Source: Arion vulgaris (lineage: Eukaryota; Mollusca; Gastropoda; Stylommatophora; Arionidae). Taken from it: DNA of 64,000 nucleotides. Of this stretch, positions 31,845 through 43,092 are shown in pieces. The DNA lies in the NCBI GenBank assembly GCA_020796225.1, contig CM036765.1, forward strand, positions 3,680,228 to 3,744,227, written 5' to 3'. Each line of letters opens with the position of its first letter. Position 1 is the stretch's first letter. The translations under genes and the position numbers were made by a program. A model generated the notes under the pieces. That model ran no database searches. It was given only the letters and a program-made list of their open reading frames with translations, and was not told where the DNA came from.

Positions 31845-32005
31845 ATGAGGGAAAAGCATAATATGGAGTGTGTTTAACCAGTGAGTTACAGAAACTATCA
31901 GCGACGAGTAACATTTGACGCCTGCTATGGGAGACTGAGCGCTTAAGGATCTACCAGAATAGCTATGACATCGGTTCAGCAACTAATAACCAAACCAATC
32001 ACCAG
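31845..32005 (+). pseudogene. LINE 3' end (I/Nimb-like)
   Basis: GGAGTGTGTTTAACCAGTGA, GAAACTATCAGCGACGAG, GGGAGACTGAGCGCTTAAGG and the ACTAATAACCAA tail give the shared 3' terminus, without a usable frame. Confidence 0.6.
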
Positions 32006-32032
32006 TTGCTAGCCCCCATCGAAATTAATTTA

Positions 32033-32290
32033 CTTTCTTCTTTGAACGCTCCATATCGACCACTTGTTAACCACTCTGTGTGATTTGTATGTGATCTGAG
32101 TCTAAGAACAATTGTACGTTGTGACAGTTATGCGCCTACAAGTAGGCAACACATTTGATTTCTGCGATGCGTTTTGTTTACTGGGATAGCTTCCCTAGGT
32201 CGCGACCTCAACCAACTTTTACGACATGCATTGTAGGTCGTAGTGGTACTATTCTTTGCTTCCATTGCTGGCCCTGGCACTAAACGGCGG
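32033..32290 (-). repeat. Dispersed repeat family A, copy 7
   Basis: Full-length copy from CTTCTTTGAACGCTCCATAT to ATTGTAGGTCGTAGTGGTAC and TTGCTTCCATTGCTGGCCC. Confidence 0.65.
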
Positions 32291-32950
32291 GTTACAAAAT
32301 AAAACAAGAACTGCAAAAGCGGAAAGATCGCGCGCATGGGAGTGCTACAACAAACTGAATAATAATGTTGTCTTGAGATCTGATTAAAGTTAGAGTCAAC
32401 AGAGTAGAGTAGGGCGCCGTGAATGTTTGACACGGGAACCGTAGCGCAGCGGGCGCCTAGTAGGACATCGCTACCTTAGTTGCATCCAAGGAACCCCGTC
32501 TTTCTCATTGACAGACAGAATTTCGGATGCCAACACAAAACGCAAGGTTAACCAATGAGCTGGAAGTATAGCTTTCAGAACATTTCAGTGCCCTTCAAGG
32601 TTCACATCCGGTAGCCATTTCTAGATATCGTGCACAGCACCAGGAAAATGAATTTTCGTTTTCTTCTTATTCTGTTATGGTTAACTTTTAACTGAGAATG
32701 TCGAACGATACAAGAAAATATTTCCGGTGTCTATATTGAAATGTTTTTATCAATTGTATAATTCATCTTGTTCTTCAATCGTTCTACGTGGTGTTTGTAA
32801 AGTTTCACTACACTTTATAAGTCCAACAAAATATTATTTACAACGACGTGCATGACGTCATCAAAAAATGTGCTTCAGTCAATTATGACGCAATATGCAG
32901 TGAATGACTTGTCTGCTGGAGTAATTCTTTTCTCTCAAAACACAATGTTG
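32291..32950. other. Unassigned stretch with a tRNA-like fragment
   Basis: At 32437-32475 ACCGTAGCGCAGCGGGCGCC resembles a tRNA/SINE A-box region. A GGTTCACATCC string lies ~125 bp downstream, too far for a tRNA. Nothing else is recognised. Confidence 0.3.
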
Positions 32951-32959
32951 TCTTTAACG

Positions 32960-33190
32960 GAAGAAATATCAACAGACATATTGCAGAAGGTATTTGACAA
33001 TATGAAGGAACGTGTACAGACACATTGCAGAATGTATTTGACAATGTGATGGAATGTGTACAGACATATTGCAGAATGTATTTGACAAAAGTGTCGTGAT
33101 GGATAATATGAAGGATACAGACATGTTGCAGAAGGTATTTGACAATATGAAGGAACGTGTACAGACATGTTTTGAAGCCCGTGGTGGATA
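32960..33190. repeat. ~44-bp minisatellite, ~5 diverged copies
   Basis: Units contain CAGACATATTGCAGAAGGTA, TTTGACAATATGAAGGAACG, TGTA, with length differences between copies. Confidence 0.85.
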
Positions 33191-33449
33191 TTTGAAACAT
33201 CTGTTATAATGAATATTTCATTGATTCGTTCCAGTGTACCGAAAACTACAGTATACTATGGCAGTAACTATTACAACTAATTTCACTACTTTGTCTTAGC
33301 ACATATTTAATGACGTCATTGTATCCCGTTATCAAAGTTGCTGTACATATAAAATGTAGTGAGACTTTAAAAACACCCTGTATATCACGCACTTGTTCAA
33401 CCATTTTTTGTAGTGTGCATGTAGTTTTATGTAGTGTGTATTGCAGTTT

Positions 33450-33570
33450 TTGGGAGGACATTGGTGATTGGAAGAGGAATGAGAAGAAGACCTAGAAGAC
33501 GAGGGGTGCAAAATGTCAGTGACGAACTGAGAATGACTGCTGCTGACGCCGGTCAACTTTCACAGAACAG
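33450..33570 (+). pseudogene. LINE C-terminal scrap
   Basis: RRPRR.GVQNVSDELRMTA-like residues, then ADAGQLSQNR, across frames. It is the same tail type as 8895-9065. Confidence 0.45.
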
Positions 33571-34029
33571 ATAGTTTTTCAGAACTGTTGTCATGGTAGT
33601 CAGTTTCCGGAATGGACAATCTACTTGACGATGATTGAGTTATACTTTATTGTTATATCACATCTAAATGCTGGTAGATGAGACAGTAGTTAGAACTGAG
33701 ACATGTCAACAGATAAACATCACACTAAACTAACTCGTTAAATATGCTTCTTGACAATGTTTCCATTGGTATATGCAAATTAAAACTACCAAACAAAACA
33801 ACAAAAACAAGACAAGCAAAAAAATAGTATTTAAAAAAGAAAGCGACAGCAAAGACAGCAATAAAAACAATAAATACAACAACAAACACAACAATAGCTA
33901 CATAAAAACAAGGACAGCAGAACAGCAAATAAATTAACAGCAAAATCAGTACCAAACAACAGCAAAAATACTACAAAACAACAAAAACCAGAATAAAAAT
34001 ACCAATAGTAAAAACAACAAATATTTTTC
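33571..34029. other. Unassigned A-rich stretch
   Basis: Becomes progressively ACAACA-rich toward the microsatellite; no gene. Confidence 0.35.
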
Positions 34030-34345
34030 AACTGCAAAAACAACAACATTAACAACAGAAATAACGACAACAACAAAAGTTACAACAATATGAACAACAG
34101 AAGCACTGACAACATCAACATTTACAACAACAATAACAACGGAAGCAGTGACAACAACAACAGTTTCAACAACAATAACAACAACAATAACAACATCAAC
34201 ATTTACAACAACAATAACAACAGAAGCAATGACAACAACAACAGTTTCAACAACAATAACAACAATAATAACAACAGAAGCAACGACAACATCTACAGTT
34301 ACAACAACAGAAGCAGCAACAATATTAATAAAAACAACAAACAGA
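34030..34345. repeat. (AAC)n-rich microsatellite region
   Basis: Imperfect AAC/AACAAT repeats with interspersed AGAAGCA(G/A)TGAC. Frames rich in T, N and V read the repeat and are not genes. Confidence 0.9.
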
Positions 34346-34917
34346 AAAAAAAGAAAGAAAAAACAACAAACAAACAAACAGAATGAAATGTTCTAAATAA
34401 AGAAATTTGAACAAGTCTGAACGGAAGTTGTTTTCTCGTTGAAACACAAATAGTTGGTAAATTATGCCAGACATTCTTGCCAAGATGGTGTAGACCTTCA
34501 GGGATTTATACAAGTTCTTAGACGAACTATTTCGTTTCCTACTCACTCAATCAGAGTTTTTGAGTGACAAGCATAACAAAGTAAAATGAAGCTATCCCAT
34601 ATGGGAGTTTTGCACCACTAAACTAATGACTTTTCACTGACTAAAAGTTCTAGATAATTCTTCCAGACACATGACTTGTAAACTTAACAACTGTTATAGT
34701 TGACAGAAGATTCGAAATAATCACCACGTAATAGAATGGTAGTCCCCCGGGGACAGTTAAACGCAGCGAAGACCATGATAAAGAACAATGTATTAATATT
34801 GTTGACAATAATTTCGAATTTGAATTTAAAACGTTTTTAAGGGAGAATTAGTCTTGAAACATCTAGAACACAAATCAACACAACAAAAGCTGATGTAATA
34901 TTGTTTTTCTTTCGAAA
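34346..34917. other. Unassigned stretch
   Basis: No gene or recognised element. Confidence 0.3.
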
Positions 34918-35180
34918 AACACATCAGGAGACCAGCTACTCAAGATAGACAAATGAAAACACATAAATCAGACAAGATCAGCCTGTACTCTCAAGATAGA
35001 CAAATTAAAAACACATCGGGAAAAGACTTCAACAACAATCACAAAGATAGACAAATTAAAAACACATCAGGAGACCAGCTACTTAAGATAGACAAATGAA
35101 AAACACATCAGGAGACCAACTCACCCTAAGATAGACTAAATGGAAAACATATCAGGAGACCAACTATCCAAGACAGACAA
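34918..35180. repeat. ~41-bp minisatellite, ~7 diverged copies
   Basis: Units around AAGATAGACAAATTAAAAAC, ACATCAGGAGACCAGCTACT. Confidence 0.85.
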
Positions 35181-35254
35181 ATGGTTGGAGAGGAAATAAT
35201 TAGGAACTAGACTGGAGCTACGAAATATCTAACGACAAATGTTATGTTATGTTA

Positions 35255-35560
35255 AGCGATCGACGTCATGGCACATTGGGCACTCCTATGTGTGCTCTGT
35301 CCTCCGCTGCAGCAGCAATCCCAAAGTATATTTGCTCACCGTACCCATGAGAAACTGATTACTATATCTTCCCTCTCTGCCACGAAGACGACACTGTTTG
35401 GCATGTCTAAAATTAATACCTAATTCGCGAACTCGTTCCAATATCTGAGACTCGCTCATATCACATAAAAAAGAACGTATCCCATTGATGATATCGGCTC
35501 CGTCCATGCTTTTGTCCGCTTGAGTTGGGGTCCTTGTTTGAAAGAGCGTCAGCACGTTCT
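35255..35560 (-). pseudogene. LINE ORF2 C-terminus (second I/Nimb-like subfamily)
   Basis: Minus strand: DGADIINGIRSFLCDMSESQ, ILERVRELGINFRHAKQCRL, RGREGRYSNQFLMGTVSKYT, LGLLLQRR. It parallels the GRVRSGFNQRATGTISMQT tail at 8.0 kb but clearly diverges, so it is a separate subfamily. Confidence 0.65.
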
Positions 35561-35574
35561 GTCGACAATTGTAT

Positions 35575-36740
35575 TCATAGATATGATTTCATGTATCTGA
35601 CAAAGGCATTTGACACAGTCAACAGACCAGGTCTTATAAAATATTGAAACATATTGGCTGTCCCCCAATTTTCCTCAAATTGATTCTCTTCTTACTTGAG
35701 GACATGAACGCCAGTATACAGTTCGGTGGCGGCACATCTGATAGTTTGGATGTTAAGAGTGGAGTCAAGCAGGGATGTGTCCTTGTCCCCACTCTCTATG
35801 GCATCTTCTTCGCAGTCTTTTTGTGCCATGCCTTCGGGGACGCTGATGGTGATGTTTTCATCCGCACTAGATCTGATGGTTCCCTCTTTAACTTGGCTCG
35901 CTTAAGAGCCAAGACAAAAACGACGGAAATTCTTCTTAAGGAACTCATTTTTGATGACGATGCTGCCTTAGTCGCCCACAGTGAGACTACACTGCAATGC
36001 CTAATCAATAATTTAGCCAAGGCATGCGACCTATTTTCTCTGACTATAAGTGTCTCCAAAACAGTTGTTTTATGTCAGGAGATAACACATCAAATATCAC
36101 TTTAAATGGCACCATCTAACACCAGCTCAAAAATTCTGCTATCTTGGGTCCATGGTCACTGCCAACCTTCCTCTTGATGAAGAAATCAACGCTCGTATAG
36201 GAGTGCGGCTACTACATTCGACAAATTATCAACGCGAGCGTGAGACAACACAAAACTGACATTGCAGACGAAGATTCAAATACATCGAGCCTGTGTAATT
36301 AGTTCTTTACTATATGGCTCAGAAACATGGACAGCCTACTCAAGACACGAGAGGAGACTTAACATCTTTCACCTTCAATATCTCCGCAAGATTATGAACA
36401 TCATGTGGTATGACACGATAACCAACTCTGAAGTACTGCAACGTGCAAATCTGCCTTCCATCATGGGCATGCTCAGCAGTGGACGATTAAGATGATTGGG
36501 GCGTGTGAGAAGAATGGAAACTTGTCGCATACCAAAACAAATGCCTGTTCTGTGAATTTTCGGAGGGGTAGAGACACCAGGGTAGACCACTGCTCAGATA
36601 TAAAAATGTCTGCAAGGCCTCAATGACGAACTTTTCTATAGGTCCCAGTACATGGGAAAAACTAGTGATGCCAGAATTGTGTGGAAAGTCTTTTGAGAAG
36701 AGACTTATGTATGAGCTGAAAGACAAGAGAGAAAAGCGAA
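35575..36740 (+). pseudogene. LINE reverse transcriptase, palm to C-terminus (jockey/CR1-like)
   Basis: Plus strand: LTKAFDTVNRPGLIKY (palm motif A type), SGVKQGCVLVPTLYGIFFAV (motif B), ELIFDDDAALVAHSETTLQC (FDDD in the motif C position, FADD expected), then after frame changes IHRACVISSLLYGSETWTAY, RHERRLNIFHLQYLRKIMNI and NLPSIMGMLSSGRLR. The order is normal for a LINE RT followed by its thumb. Frameshifts near 36110 and a stop at ~36494 break it. The APE and 5' end are missing. Confidence 0.8.
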
Positions 36741-36964
36741 AACTTAGAGTTTGTCACAGTAAAACACTTGCCAACTGACCATCTGTAAAGATGAAAAATT
36801 CCATATATATACTCGTATTTATAATCAAATATACTATCTTCTTTCCTTTTCTTGTATTCTCTAATCATGTTGCTTATCACAGCGTTAGGTTAAGAATATA
36901 ATATGCATGCATTTATTTATTGATCATTTTTTAGTTAAGCTAAAAACTTGAAACGCTTAGTACA
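36741..36964. other. Unassigned AT-rich spacer
   Basis: Nothing recognised. Confidence 0.3.
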
Positions 36965-37395
36965 AAGTGAAATGAGGTAGTCTATGGAAAAGTGAAATGA
37001 GGTAGTCTATGGAAAAGTGAAATGAGGTAGTCTATGGAAAAGTGGAGAGCCGCTGTAGCGTAGTTAGTGAACTCGCTTCGCAAGGCTGGTGGTCTGGGTT
37101 CAGCTCCCGCAATGCACGTGGAATTTTTCCCGACCACGACTGGGTACCAGACATGCTCTGGGAAAGTAAAGGCGGCCGGCGTGATGCTGGCCACATCACC
37201 CATCGTGTGCCGACGGTCAATGAAAATACAGGCCTAACACTGTATTGACCTATATACCACGAGGTATGAAAGGGTTCTTATACTTTTTATGGAAATGTGA
37301 AGAGGTTATGGAAAAGTGAAATGAGGTGGTCTATGGAAAAGTGAAATGAGGTGGTCTATGGAAAAGTGAAATGAGGTGGTCTATGGAAAAGTATC
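36965..37395. repeat. 25-bp minisatellite split by a SINE
   Basis: Units of GAAATGAGGTAGTCTATGGA plus AAAGT occur three times at 36969-37043 and about four times at 37290-37395 (there with GGTGG). The SINE at 37043-37258 lies between the halves. Confidence 0.85.
37043..37258 (+). repeat. tRNA-derived SINE
   Basis: The head GCCGCTGTAGCGTAGTTAGT carries an A box (TAGCGTAGTTAGTG), and 35 nt later CTGGGTTCAGCTCCCGCAAT carries a B box, at tRNA-like spacing. A non-tRNA body follows (CGACCACGACTGGGTACCAG, GTGTGCCGACGGTCAATGAA). The cloverleaf is not intact, so it is a SINE and not a tRNA gene. Confidence 0.7.
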
Positions 37396-37429
37396 ATTAC
37401 TAAATACAGACTCAGATCTTTTGTGCTCG

Positions 37430-37672
37430 TGTACTGCCGGGGCGCGCAAGGGGAGCAAAGAATAGTAACACTGCGACCTACAAGGCATTTCGTAAGAGAC
37501 GACTGAGGTAGGGATCTGAGGATGCTACCCTAGTAAATAAAAAGCGGATGTGCTGGCCTACTAGTAGGCGCATAACTGGCACAATAGACAATCGTTCGTG
37601 GGCTCAGATCACATACATATCACCATGAGTAGTTAACAAGTAGTCGATATGGAGCGTTTGAAGGAAAAAAAG
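37430..37672 (+). repeat. Dispersed repeat family A, copy 8
   Basis: Sense copy: GCAAAGAATAGTAACACTGC, GATGTGCTGGCCTACTAGTA, TAACAAGTAGTCGATATGGA, GCGTTTGAAGG. It starts 35 bp after the 25-bp array. Confidence 0.65.
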
Positions 37673-37789
37673 AAGGTCTATTTGAAGCATTTCTCATTAC
37701 TAAATACAGACTCAGATCTATTTCAATCTTATTTCATGATAAAAGATAGACTCATATGTGTTGCCACCTGTACTATACATAATATATAC

Positions 37790-37925
37790 ATATAGGAGTG
37801 TATTTAATCTGTGAGCTACAGGAACTATCACTATGCATACCGTTCGAGACATTTGCTATGGAAGCTGAGACACGTATGTGTCTTCCCAGAGTGCGATAAC
37901 TTCGGTTCAGTAAGCAATACATACA
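37790..37925 (+). pseudogene. LINE 3' terminus (I/Nimb-like)
   Basis: GAGTGTATTTAATCTGTGAG, GGAACTATCACTATGCATAC and CCAGAGTGCGATAACTTCGG correspond to the shared 3' end. It is 5'-truncated and lies 60 bp before the Ty3-type element. Confidence 0.6.
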
Positions 37926-37985
37926 CAATTACAAATATCTAATAACATACACCAATAACTATACATAATGAAATAACTATAGGAG

Positions 37986-38104
37986 TGTCATAGTTCCCCA
38001 GATGGCAGCGGAGGAATGGACAGTTAGCCAGATAGTTAGTGTAGTATAATTAGATTATTTAATAGTTGAGACTATGTGTTGTACTCTCCAAGTAGAAGTC
38101 TGCA
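37986..38104 (+). repeat. 5' LTR of the Ty3-type element
   Basis: Begins TGTCATAGTTCCCCAGATGG and ends ...AGTAGAAGTCTGCA, consistent with TG...CA termini. It is identical to the 3' copy over ~114 bp apart from two extra bases (CT) near its end. The near identity suggests fairly recent insertion. Confidence 0.85.
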
Positions 38105-38106
38105 GG

Positions 38107-38120
38107 TGGCGAACGTTAGG
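38107..38120 (+). other. Candidate primer-binding site
   Basis: TGGCGAACGTTAGG lies two bases after the LTR and starts with TGG, as sites complementary to tRNA 3' CCA ends do. I cannot name the tRNA with confidence. Confidence 0.45.
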
Positions 38121-38682
38121 CTGTATAGACCAGGATGGACGTATGACAAGATAGAACAGTGAACGGGTTTCCAGAAGGCCTTAACGCCCAGCAATAGAGG
38201 CAATGGTTGATCGCCGAGAAATATAACAGCATAATTGAAGATATCAAGGACATTTTGGACTTGTTAGATTTGCTGACGGAAATCTTGATTTGATTGAAGC
38301 GAATTTTACTTTCGCTCAAATTCTAGACACCGACGACTTGACTTGTCACAGATCTGCAAACCAAATAATACTTGAAAATGAGAACGTTAGAATAAATATC
38401 AATGCGGTCTTCAGCTGTTCGCCCCAATAGCTTGGAGTTGGACAATGCCCTCACCTTGGACATGGACTGTGTATTCCCTGACTTTGACAACAACAATAGC
38501 AATAGTAACATCGTTTCTAACAGCAAGAACAATAGGAAGAAGAGAAGAAGGGCAGCCATCAAAAAGTTTAGTGATTTATATGAGGAAACTGGAAAATTTT
38601 TTAGGCAATGGATCATATGCTTCTGTGAAAGCCTACAGGAAAAAGGAAACGGGGAAAGAAGTCGCATATTAAAGCTAGTTCA

Positions 38683-39745
38683 TTGGGAGTCGTGTGGGTT
38701 CGAGTTAAAGGTGGGATTAGTATGGGTCGGCAGGTCATTTTTGAATCCAACCGTTCTTTGCTGCGAAAGGGTATTGTGTGCTGCAATACTGTAACTGATT
38801 TAAATAGGGGAATTTGCGCTATTCATGTTTTGAATATTGCAAATGAAGATGTTTTCCTTTCAAATGGGACAGTGGTAGGCAATATTTGTGCAATTGATTC
38901 TTCTAGTGGTGTGAATTTTAATGTCATCTCTACGAACTCCGTGGAATGTACAGTATCTGTTGGTGAAAAGTTTGGGGTTTCTGGGCCATCGAACATAAAC
39001 ATTGGATCAAGCCGATTTGATTTGAATAGAATGCATGGATCTGCCAATCAAAAAGCTGCAATGTTGTCTCTATTGAGTAAATATGATGATGTATTTTCGT
39101 ATAATGATTTTGATGTTGGTTATGCTGACAAAGTTCAGCACGAGATTCGTTTACAGGATACCAACCCTATTAAGTTACCGTACCGGCGAATCCCGCCAGC
39201 GTTTTATACAGAGGTGCAGAACCATATTGCGGATCTCCTACAGAAACAGGTCATTCGGGAGAGCGTCAGCCCCTGGGCTGCGCCAGTAGTATTAGTAAAG
39301 AAGAAGAATGGAACTTTGCGCCTCTGTGTAGATTATCGTGAATTGAATAAAAAGACTATAAAGGATGCGTACCCCTTACCTCGCATTGATGACTACTTGG
39401 ACTCCCTGAATGGTGCAAGGTTGTTTACCACTCTGGATTTAACCAGTGGGTACTACCAAGTGGCAATGAAACAGGAGGATATAGATAAAACGGCATTTTG
39501 TACACCTTTTGGATTGTATGAATATACAAGAATGCCAATGGGATTGACTAATTCAGCGGGCACTTTTCAACGCCTAATGCAAAACTCAATGTCAGATTTT
39601 ATGTTTAAATCTTTACTAGTATATTTAGATGATATGTTGATTTTTTCAACAGATTTTGATGACCATTTGATTCGTTTAGGTAATGTGCTGGAAAGGATAA
39701 GATCAATAGGTCTAAAAGTTAATCCTAATAAATGTGTTTTTGCAG
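38683..39745 (+). pseudogene. Ty3-type pol: RT-proximal part
   Basis: The first ~110 residues are the protease-RT connector (GTVVGNICAID region). RT follows: LPYRRIPPAFYTEVQNHIAD, VIRESVSPWAAPVVLVKKKN, LRLCVDYRELNKKTIKDAYP, TTLDLTSGYYQVAMKQEDID (catalytic D), TPFGLYEYTRMPMGLTNSAG and the active-site YLDD in LLVYLDDMLIFS at ~39615-39650. The frame ends early at ~39757 through a one-base change in a T run, and RT continues in the overlapping next frame. Confidence 0.9.
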
Positions 39746-40957
39746 GATTCTGTTGATTTTTTAGGTCACACTATTTCAGGAAATGGCATTGCTACACAGC
39801 AATCCAAAGTATCATCCATACAGAATCTTAGCATACCCACTAGCGTAAAGCAAGTGAGGGCCTTTCTGGGCATGGCGGGGTATTATAGGAAATTTATACT
39901 CAGATTCTCACAGATTGCCAAACCTCTATTGGATTTGGTAAATGAATGCCATCCTTCTGGTTTACCCCGTGGATCGAAACGACATTTAACAACTGGCTCG
40001 TCTAAGTTTCATTGGAGTAGTGATTGTGAAAGTTCTTTTCGAGATCTTCAATCTAAATTGATTTCTGCACCCATTCTGGGATTCCCCGATTTTGGCAGTC
40101 CATTTATCTTGGACATTGATGCGTCTTTTAGTGGTCTGGGAGCTGTGTTGAGCCAGCAGCAGGATTCTCACTGTAAAGTAATAGCTTATGCCAGTCGGAC
40201 TCTCCGCAGAGAAGAGAAAAACATAAAGAGTAGTTTTAAACTAGAATTGTTGGGTTTGAAATGGGCTATAACTGAAAAGTTTCGTTCCTATCTATTAGGT
40301 AACAAAGTGACTGTTTTTACTGATAATAAGGGTTTGACTTTTTCAAATAGGGCGCATCTAGGGGCCATTGAACAAAGGTGGCTATCTCAGTTGGCTGTGT
40401 TTGATTACGAAATCAAACATCGTAAAGGTACATTAAACAAAAATGCCGATTTTTTATCACGGTATCCCCTGCCTGAGACGCAGGACGAAATGCATTATGA
40501 TGCCTTGTCTGAGGATGAGGATATTGGGATTAACCTTGCTGTTTTAACACCTTCTTACAGTTGTGATTTGACTGTAGAGATGATGGGAACTACTGCAAGG
40601 AAACAACATGTCACTTATAGTTTGAAAGAAATACAGCAGTTGCAGCAACAGGACTTGGTGCTTCAGATAGTACTAAAAGCTATGGAAACAGTTGCAACAG
40701 TGGACACGACCTGGTGGATTCCGGAAGCTAAGAGGCTGTGGTTACATCATGATAAGTTGTGCATTCGAAGAGGAATACTTTGTATTAGAAGGGATGAGGA
40801 TAATAAGTGTGATGGATTAAAAATTATTGTACCTCACGTCTTAAGACCGATTGTATTGGCTGCTATTCATGAAATCGGTCATCAAGGGCGTGATAGGACA
40901 TTGGCATTATTAAAATCTCGATTTTTTTTGGTGTGGAATGAATGGGGATGTCAATAA
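39734..40957 (+). pseudogene. Ty3-type pol: RT end, RNase H, integrase zinc finger
   Basis: It continues RT with DSVDFLGHTISGNGIATQQS and the connector VRAFLGMAGYYRKFI. RNase H follows: FILDIDASFSGLGAVLSQQ (first Asp), FKLELLGLKWAI (Glu) and VTVFTDNKGLTF (Asp), then HRKGTLNKNADFLSRYP. The integrase N-terminal HHCC finger starts with HEIGHQGRDRTL near 40870. The frame is lost in a run of eight T at ~40923; CSIC of the same finger is in the next frame. Confidence 0.9.
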
Positions 40958-41370
40958 TTTGGTGAAATCTTGTTCCATTTGTAATATGTCTAAACCTCTA
41001 AAGAAGATTACAACTACCTACGGTCATATTGTAGCCAACCGTCCGTTGGAGATGGTTGCCATGGATTTTGTTGAACTTCCAAGAGATTCCTATGGGTTTA
41101 AACATATCTTGATTATGACTGATGTGTTTACTAAGTATGTGGTCGCTTACCCTACTATTGACCAAACTGCAAAAAACAGTGGCAGAAGTCATACAGAGTA
41201 GATGGATCCCAGACTTTGGGATACCCAGTAAATTTCACTCGGACCAAGGAAAGGGTTTGAGTCCTCCATTGTTCTTGAACTCTGTCAAAGGTATGGGATA
41301 AAAAAAATCCAAGACCACCACATATAATCCGCGAGGGAATGCCATATGCGAAAGGTTTAATAGGACATTG
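40938..41370 (+). pseudogene. Ty3-type integrase core, broken frames
   Basis: First frame: VKSCSICNMSKPL (finger cysteines), then MVAMDFVELPRDSYGFKHIL with the first catalytic Asp, and IMTDVFTKYVVAYPTIDQTA. After a break at an A run (~41172), another frame has PSKFHSDQGK with the second Asp. After breaks near 41257 and 41305, NAICERFNRTL holds the catalytic Glu. All three DDE residues are present. Confidence 0.85.
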
Positions 41371-41889
41371 TTGGCTATGCTCCGTTCATTAGAGGAGTCG
41401 GATAAAGTGGAATGGTCTAGACATGTACCTAATATAGTGTTAGGGTACAATATTACTCCCCATACTTCTACTGGGTGGTCACCATACTTTTTACTCTTTG
41501 GTAGACATCCTCAATTACCTATAAATTTTATCATCGAAGATTTATTTCATCCTGACGATGCAGAGAAAGACTATTTAGTCTGTCCTAAAAAGAGATTAAC
41601 GGAGGCTCATAGGGAGGTCAGCGACAGGTTGGCTAGTCTCCATAAACAAGCAGACATTAAACAAGGAAAATTTGATATTATACCATTGGATAGTATGGTA
41701 CGCAGGCGAATAGACCATACTAGGGGTGTCAATAAATTAGGAACCCTTTATTCCCAACAGGTGTACCGAGTAGTACAGACACCCGATGTCCAATCAGGCT
41801 ATTATGTTATAGTCCCCATTAATGATGCGAGCCAATCTCGGCTGATGATATCTGGACGCCACATCAAAAGATGTGAGAATTCTGAGTAA
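41368..41889 (+). pseudogene. Ty3-type integrase C-terminal part
   Basis: One open frame of ~173 codons: NIVLGYNITPHTSTGWSPYF, LLFGRHPQLPINF, a charged helical stretch and a GPY/F-like region (NKLGTLYSQQVYRVV). It ends GRHIKRCENSE. In Ty3 elements this region binds LTR ends and target DNA. Confidence 0.85.
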
Positions 41890-43092
41890 TTCATGAATAT
41901 AATTTATAAGCTATATGCTTATAATGTATCCTCTCCTGAGGATATCCTAGTAAAATGGTATTATTCCAACAAAGGCCGTGTTCATTGGGACAATTGTGGA
42001 TTGTCAATACACTCTTATAGGGGTCTAGAAAATAAATAACCCCGATGTGGTTGTTGGACAGTTCTACTGTCGATGATATTATGATGTTGTTCCAAATGTT
42101 GGGAAGATTAATTTGATTACTTTGCGATTAGAGGTTGAAATGTGAAATGGTGGGAGATATTTGATAATCACCCCACTTAATTATTTGATATTTGATAATG
42201 GTGGGGATATTGAGGTCGGTTGATGTTGATGGCAGACATTAACTTTTCACCGTTCATTGCTAGATATGGTTATATGATGTCGATCCGAGTATTTTGGATT
42301 CTTGGATTATTTATGCCCCGGGATTGGGGGTTGGTTAATATTAATATATGAAGTTGGCTATTAGGCATCATATATGTTGTTCCATAGTTGTTGGTCATAT
42401 GTTAAATCTTGGGAGTTTATTATTTCCTTGGGCTTGGGAGTTGGTTGATATTACCTCGTTGAGGACATATAACGTGAAAAGTTTAACGTTATATATATGT
42501 TTTTCCTTTTGTTTCGATTTGTAACTTGTTTTTTGTGTTTGAGATTTCAGATAGTGTGACAAGACTCTGACATGCAAGAAAGACATAGTGATAGTGACAT
42601 ACTGATGCAAGCTGCCATCAAACCCATACTACCTCATGTGAGGATTGGATGTCCCAGTGCAGCCACCTCACATTGGCCAAGTGTTATGCTGTTGGGTCGC
42701 CGTCGGAATCATATGGCGCATATTTTCCAATTAATTAATGAAATGCTGATTAATTTCTATATTACATGGTTTCAGCACAAGAGCACAGAGGGTTTACTGT
42801 TGTTGTTAACCATGGTCACCTATGACCAGTTGACGAGTCACGTTCAACGACGTGTGGTGACTAGTTCCCATTTAGCTCGTTCAACTGGGTCTTCCTGAGA
42901 TCCCGTCAGGATTTTCTTTTCTTTTCGACCATGGTTGGCTGTTATAGTTAGTTGTTGTGGAGCCACGTTTAACACGTGAGGCGACTTGTTCCCTTTCAGC
43001 TCTCACCACTCTAATAACCCATTGGACACTACCTGTGCGTTTTTTTTTCTTGGAATTTCGCCGTCGGGGCGACGGCGAGGTCTCCAGGAGGG
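41890..43092 (+). other. 3' untranslated region of the Ty3-type element
   Basis: T- and G-rich; an open frame at 42572-42898 has no recognisable domain. It ends in a short polypurine stretch (AGGAGGG) just before the 3' LTR, the usual plus-strand primer position. Confidence 0.55.

Noticed and set aside
33946..34396. Val- or Asn/Thr-rich frames of 80-143 codons
   Set aside because: Translation of the AAC-rich microsatellite on either strand.
37048..37110. tRNA gene
   Set aside because: A and B boxes are present but acceptor and anticodon stems do not pair and a long repeat body follows; called a SINE.
37791..37990. Target duplication TATAGGAGTGT around the Ty3-type element
   Set aside because: Both occurrences lie on the same (left) side, at ~37791 and ~37979, so they cannot be a target duplication.
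42572..42898. Extra gene (env-like) in the Ty3-type element after pol
   Set aside because: The 108-codon frame has no signal peptide, membrane segment or glycoprotein motif that I can recognise; treated as untranslated.
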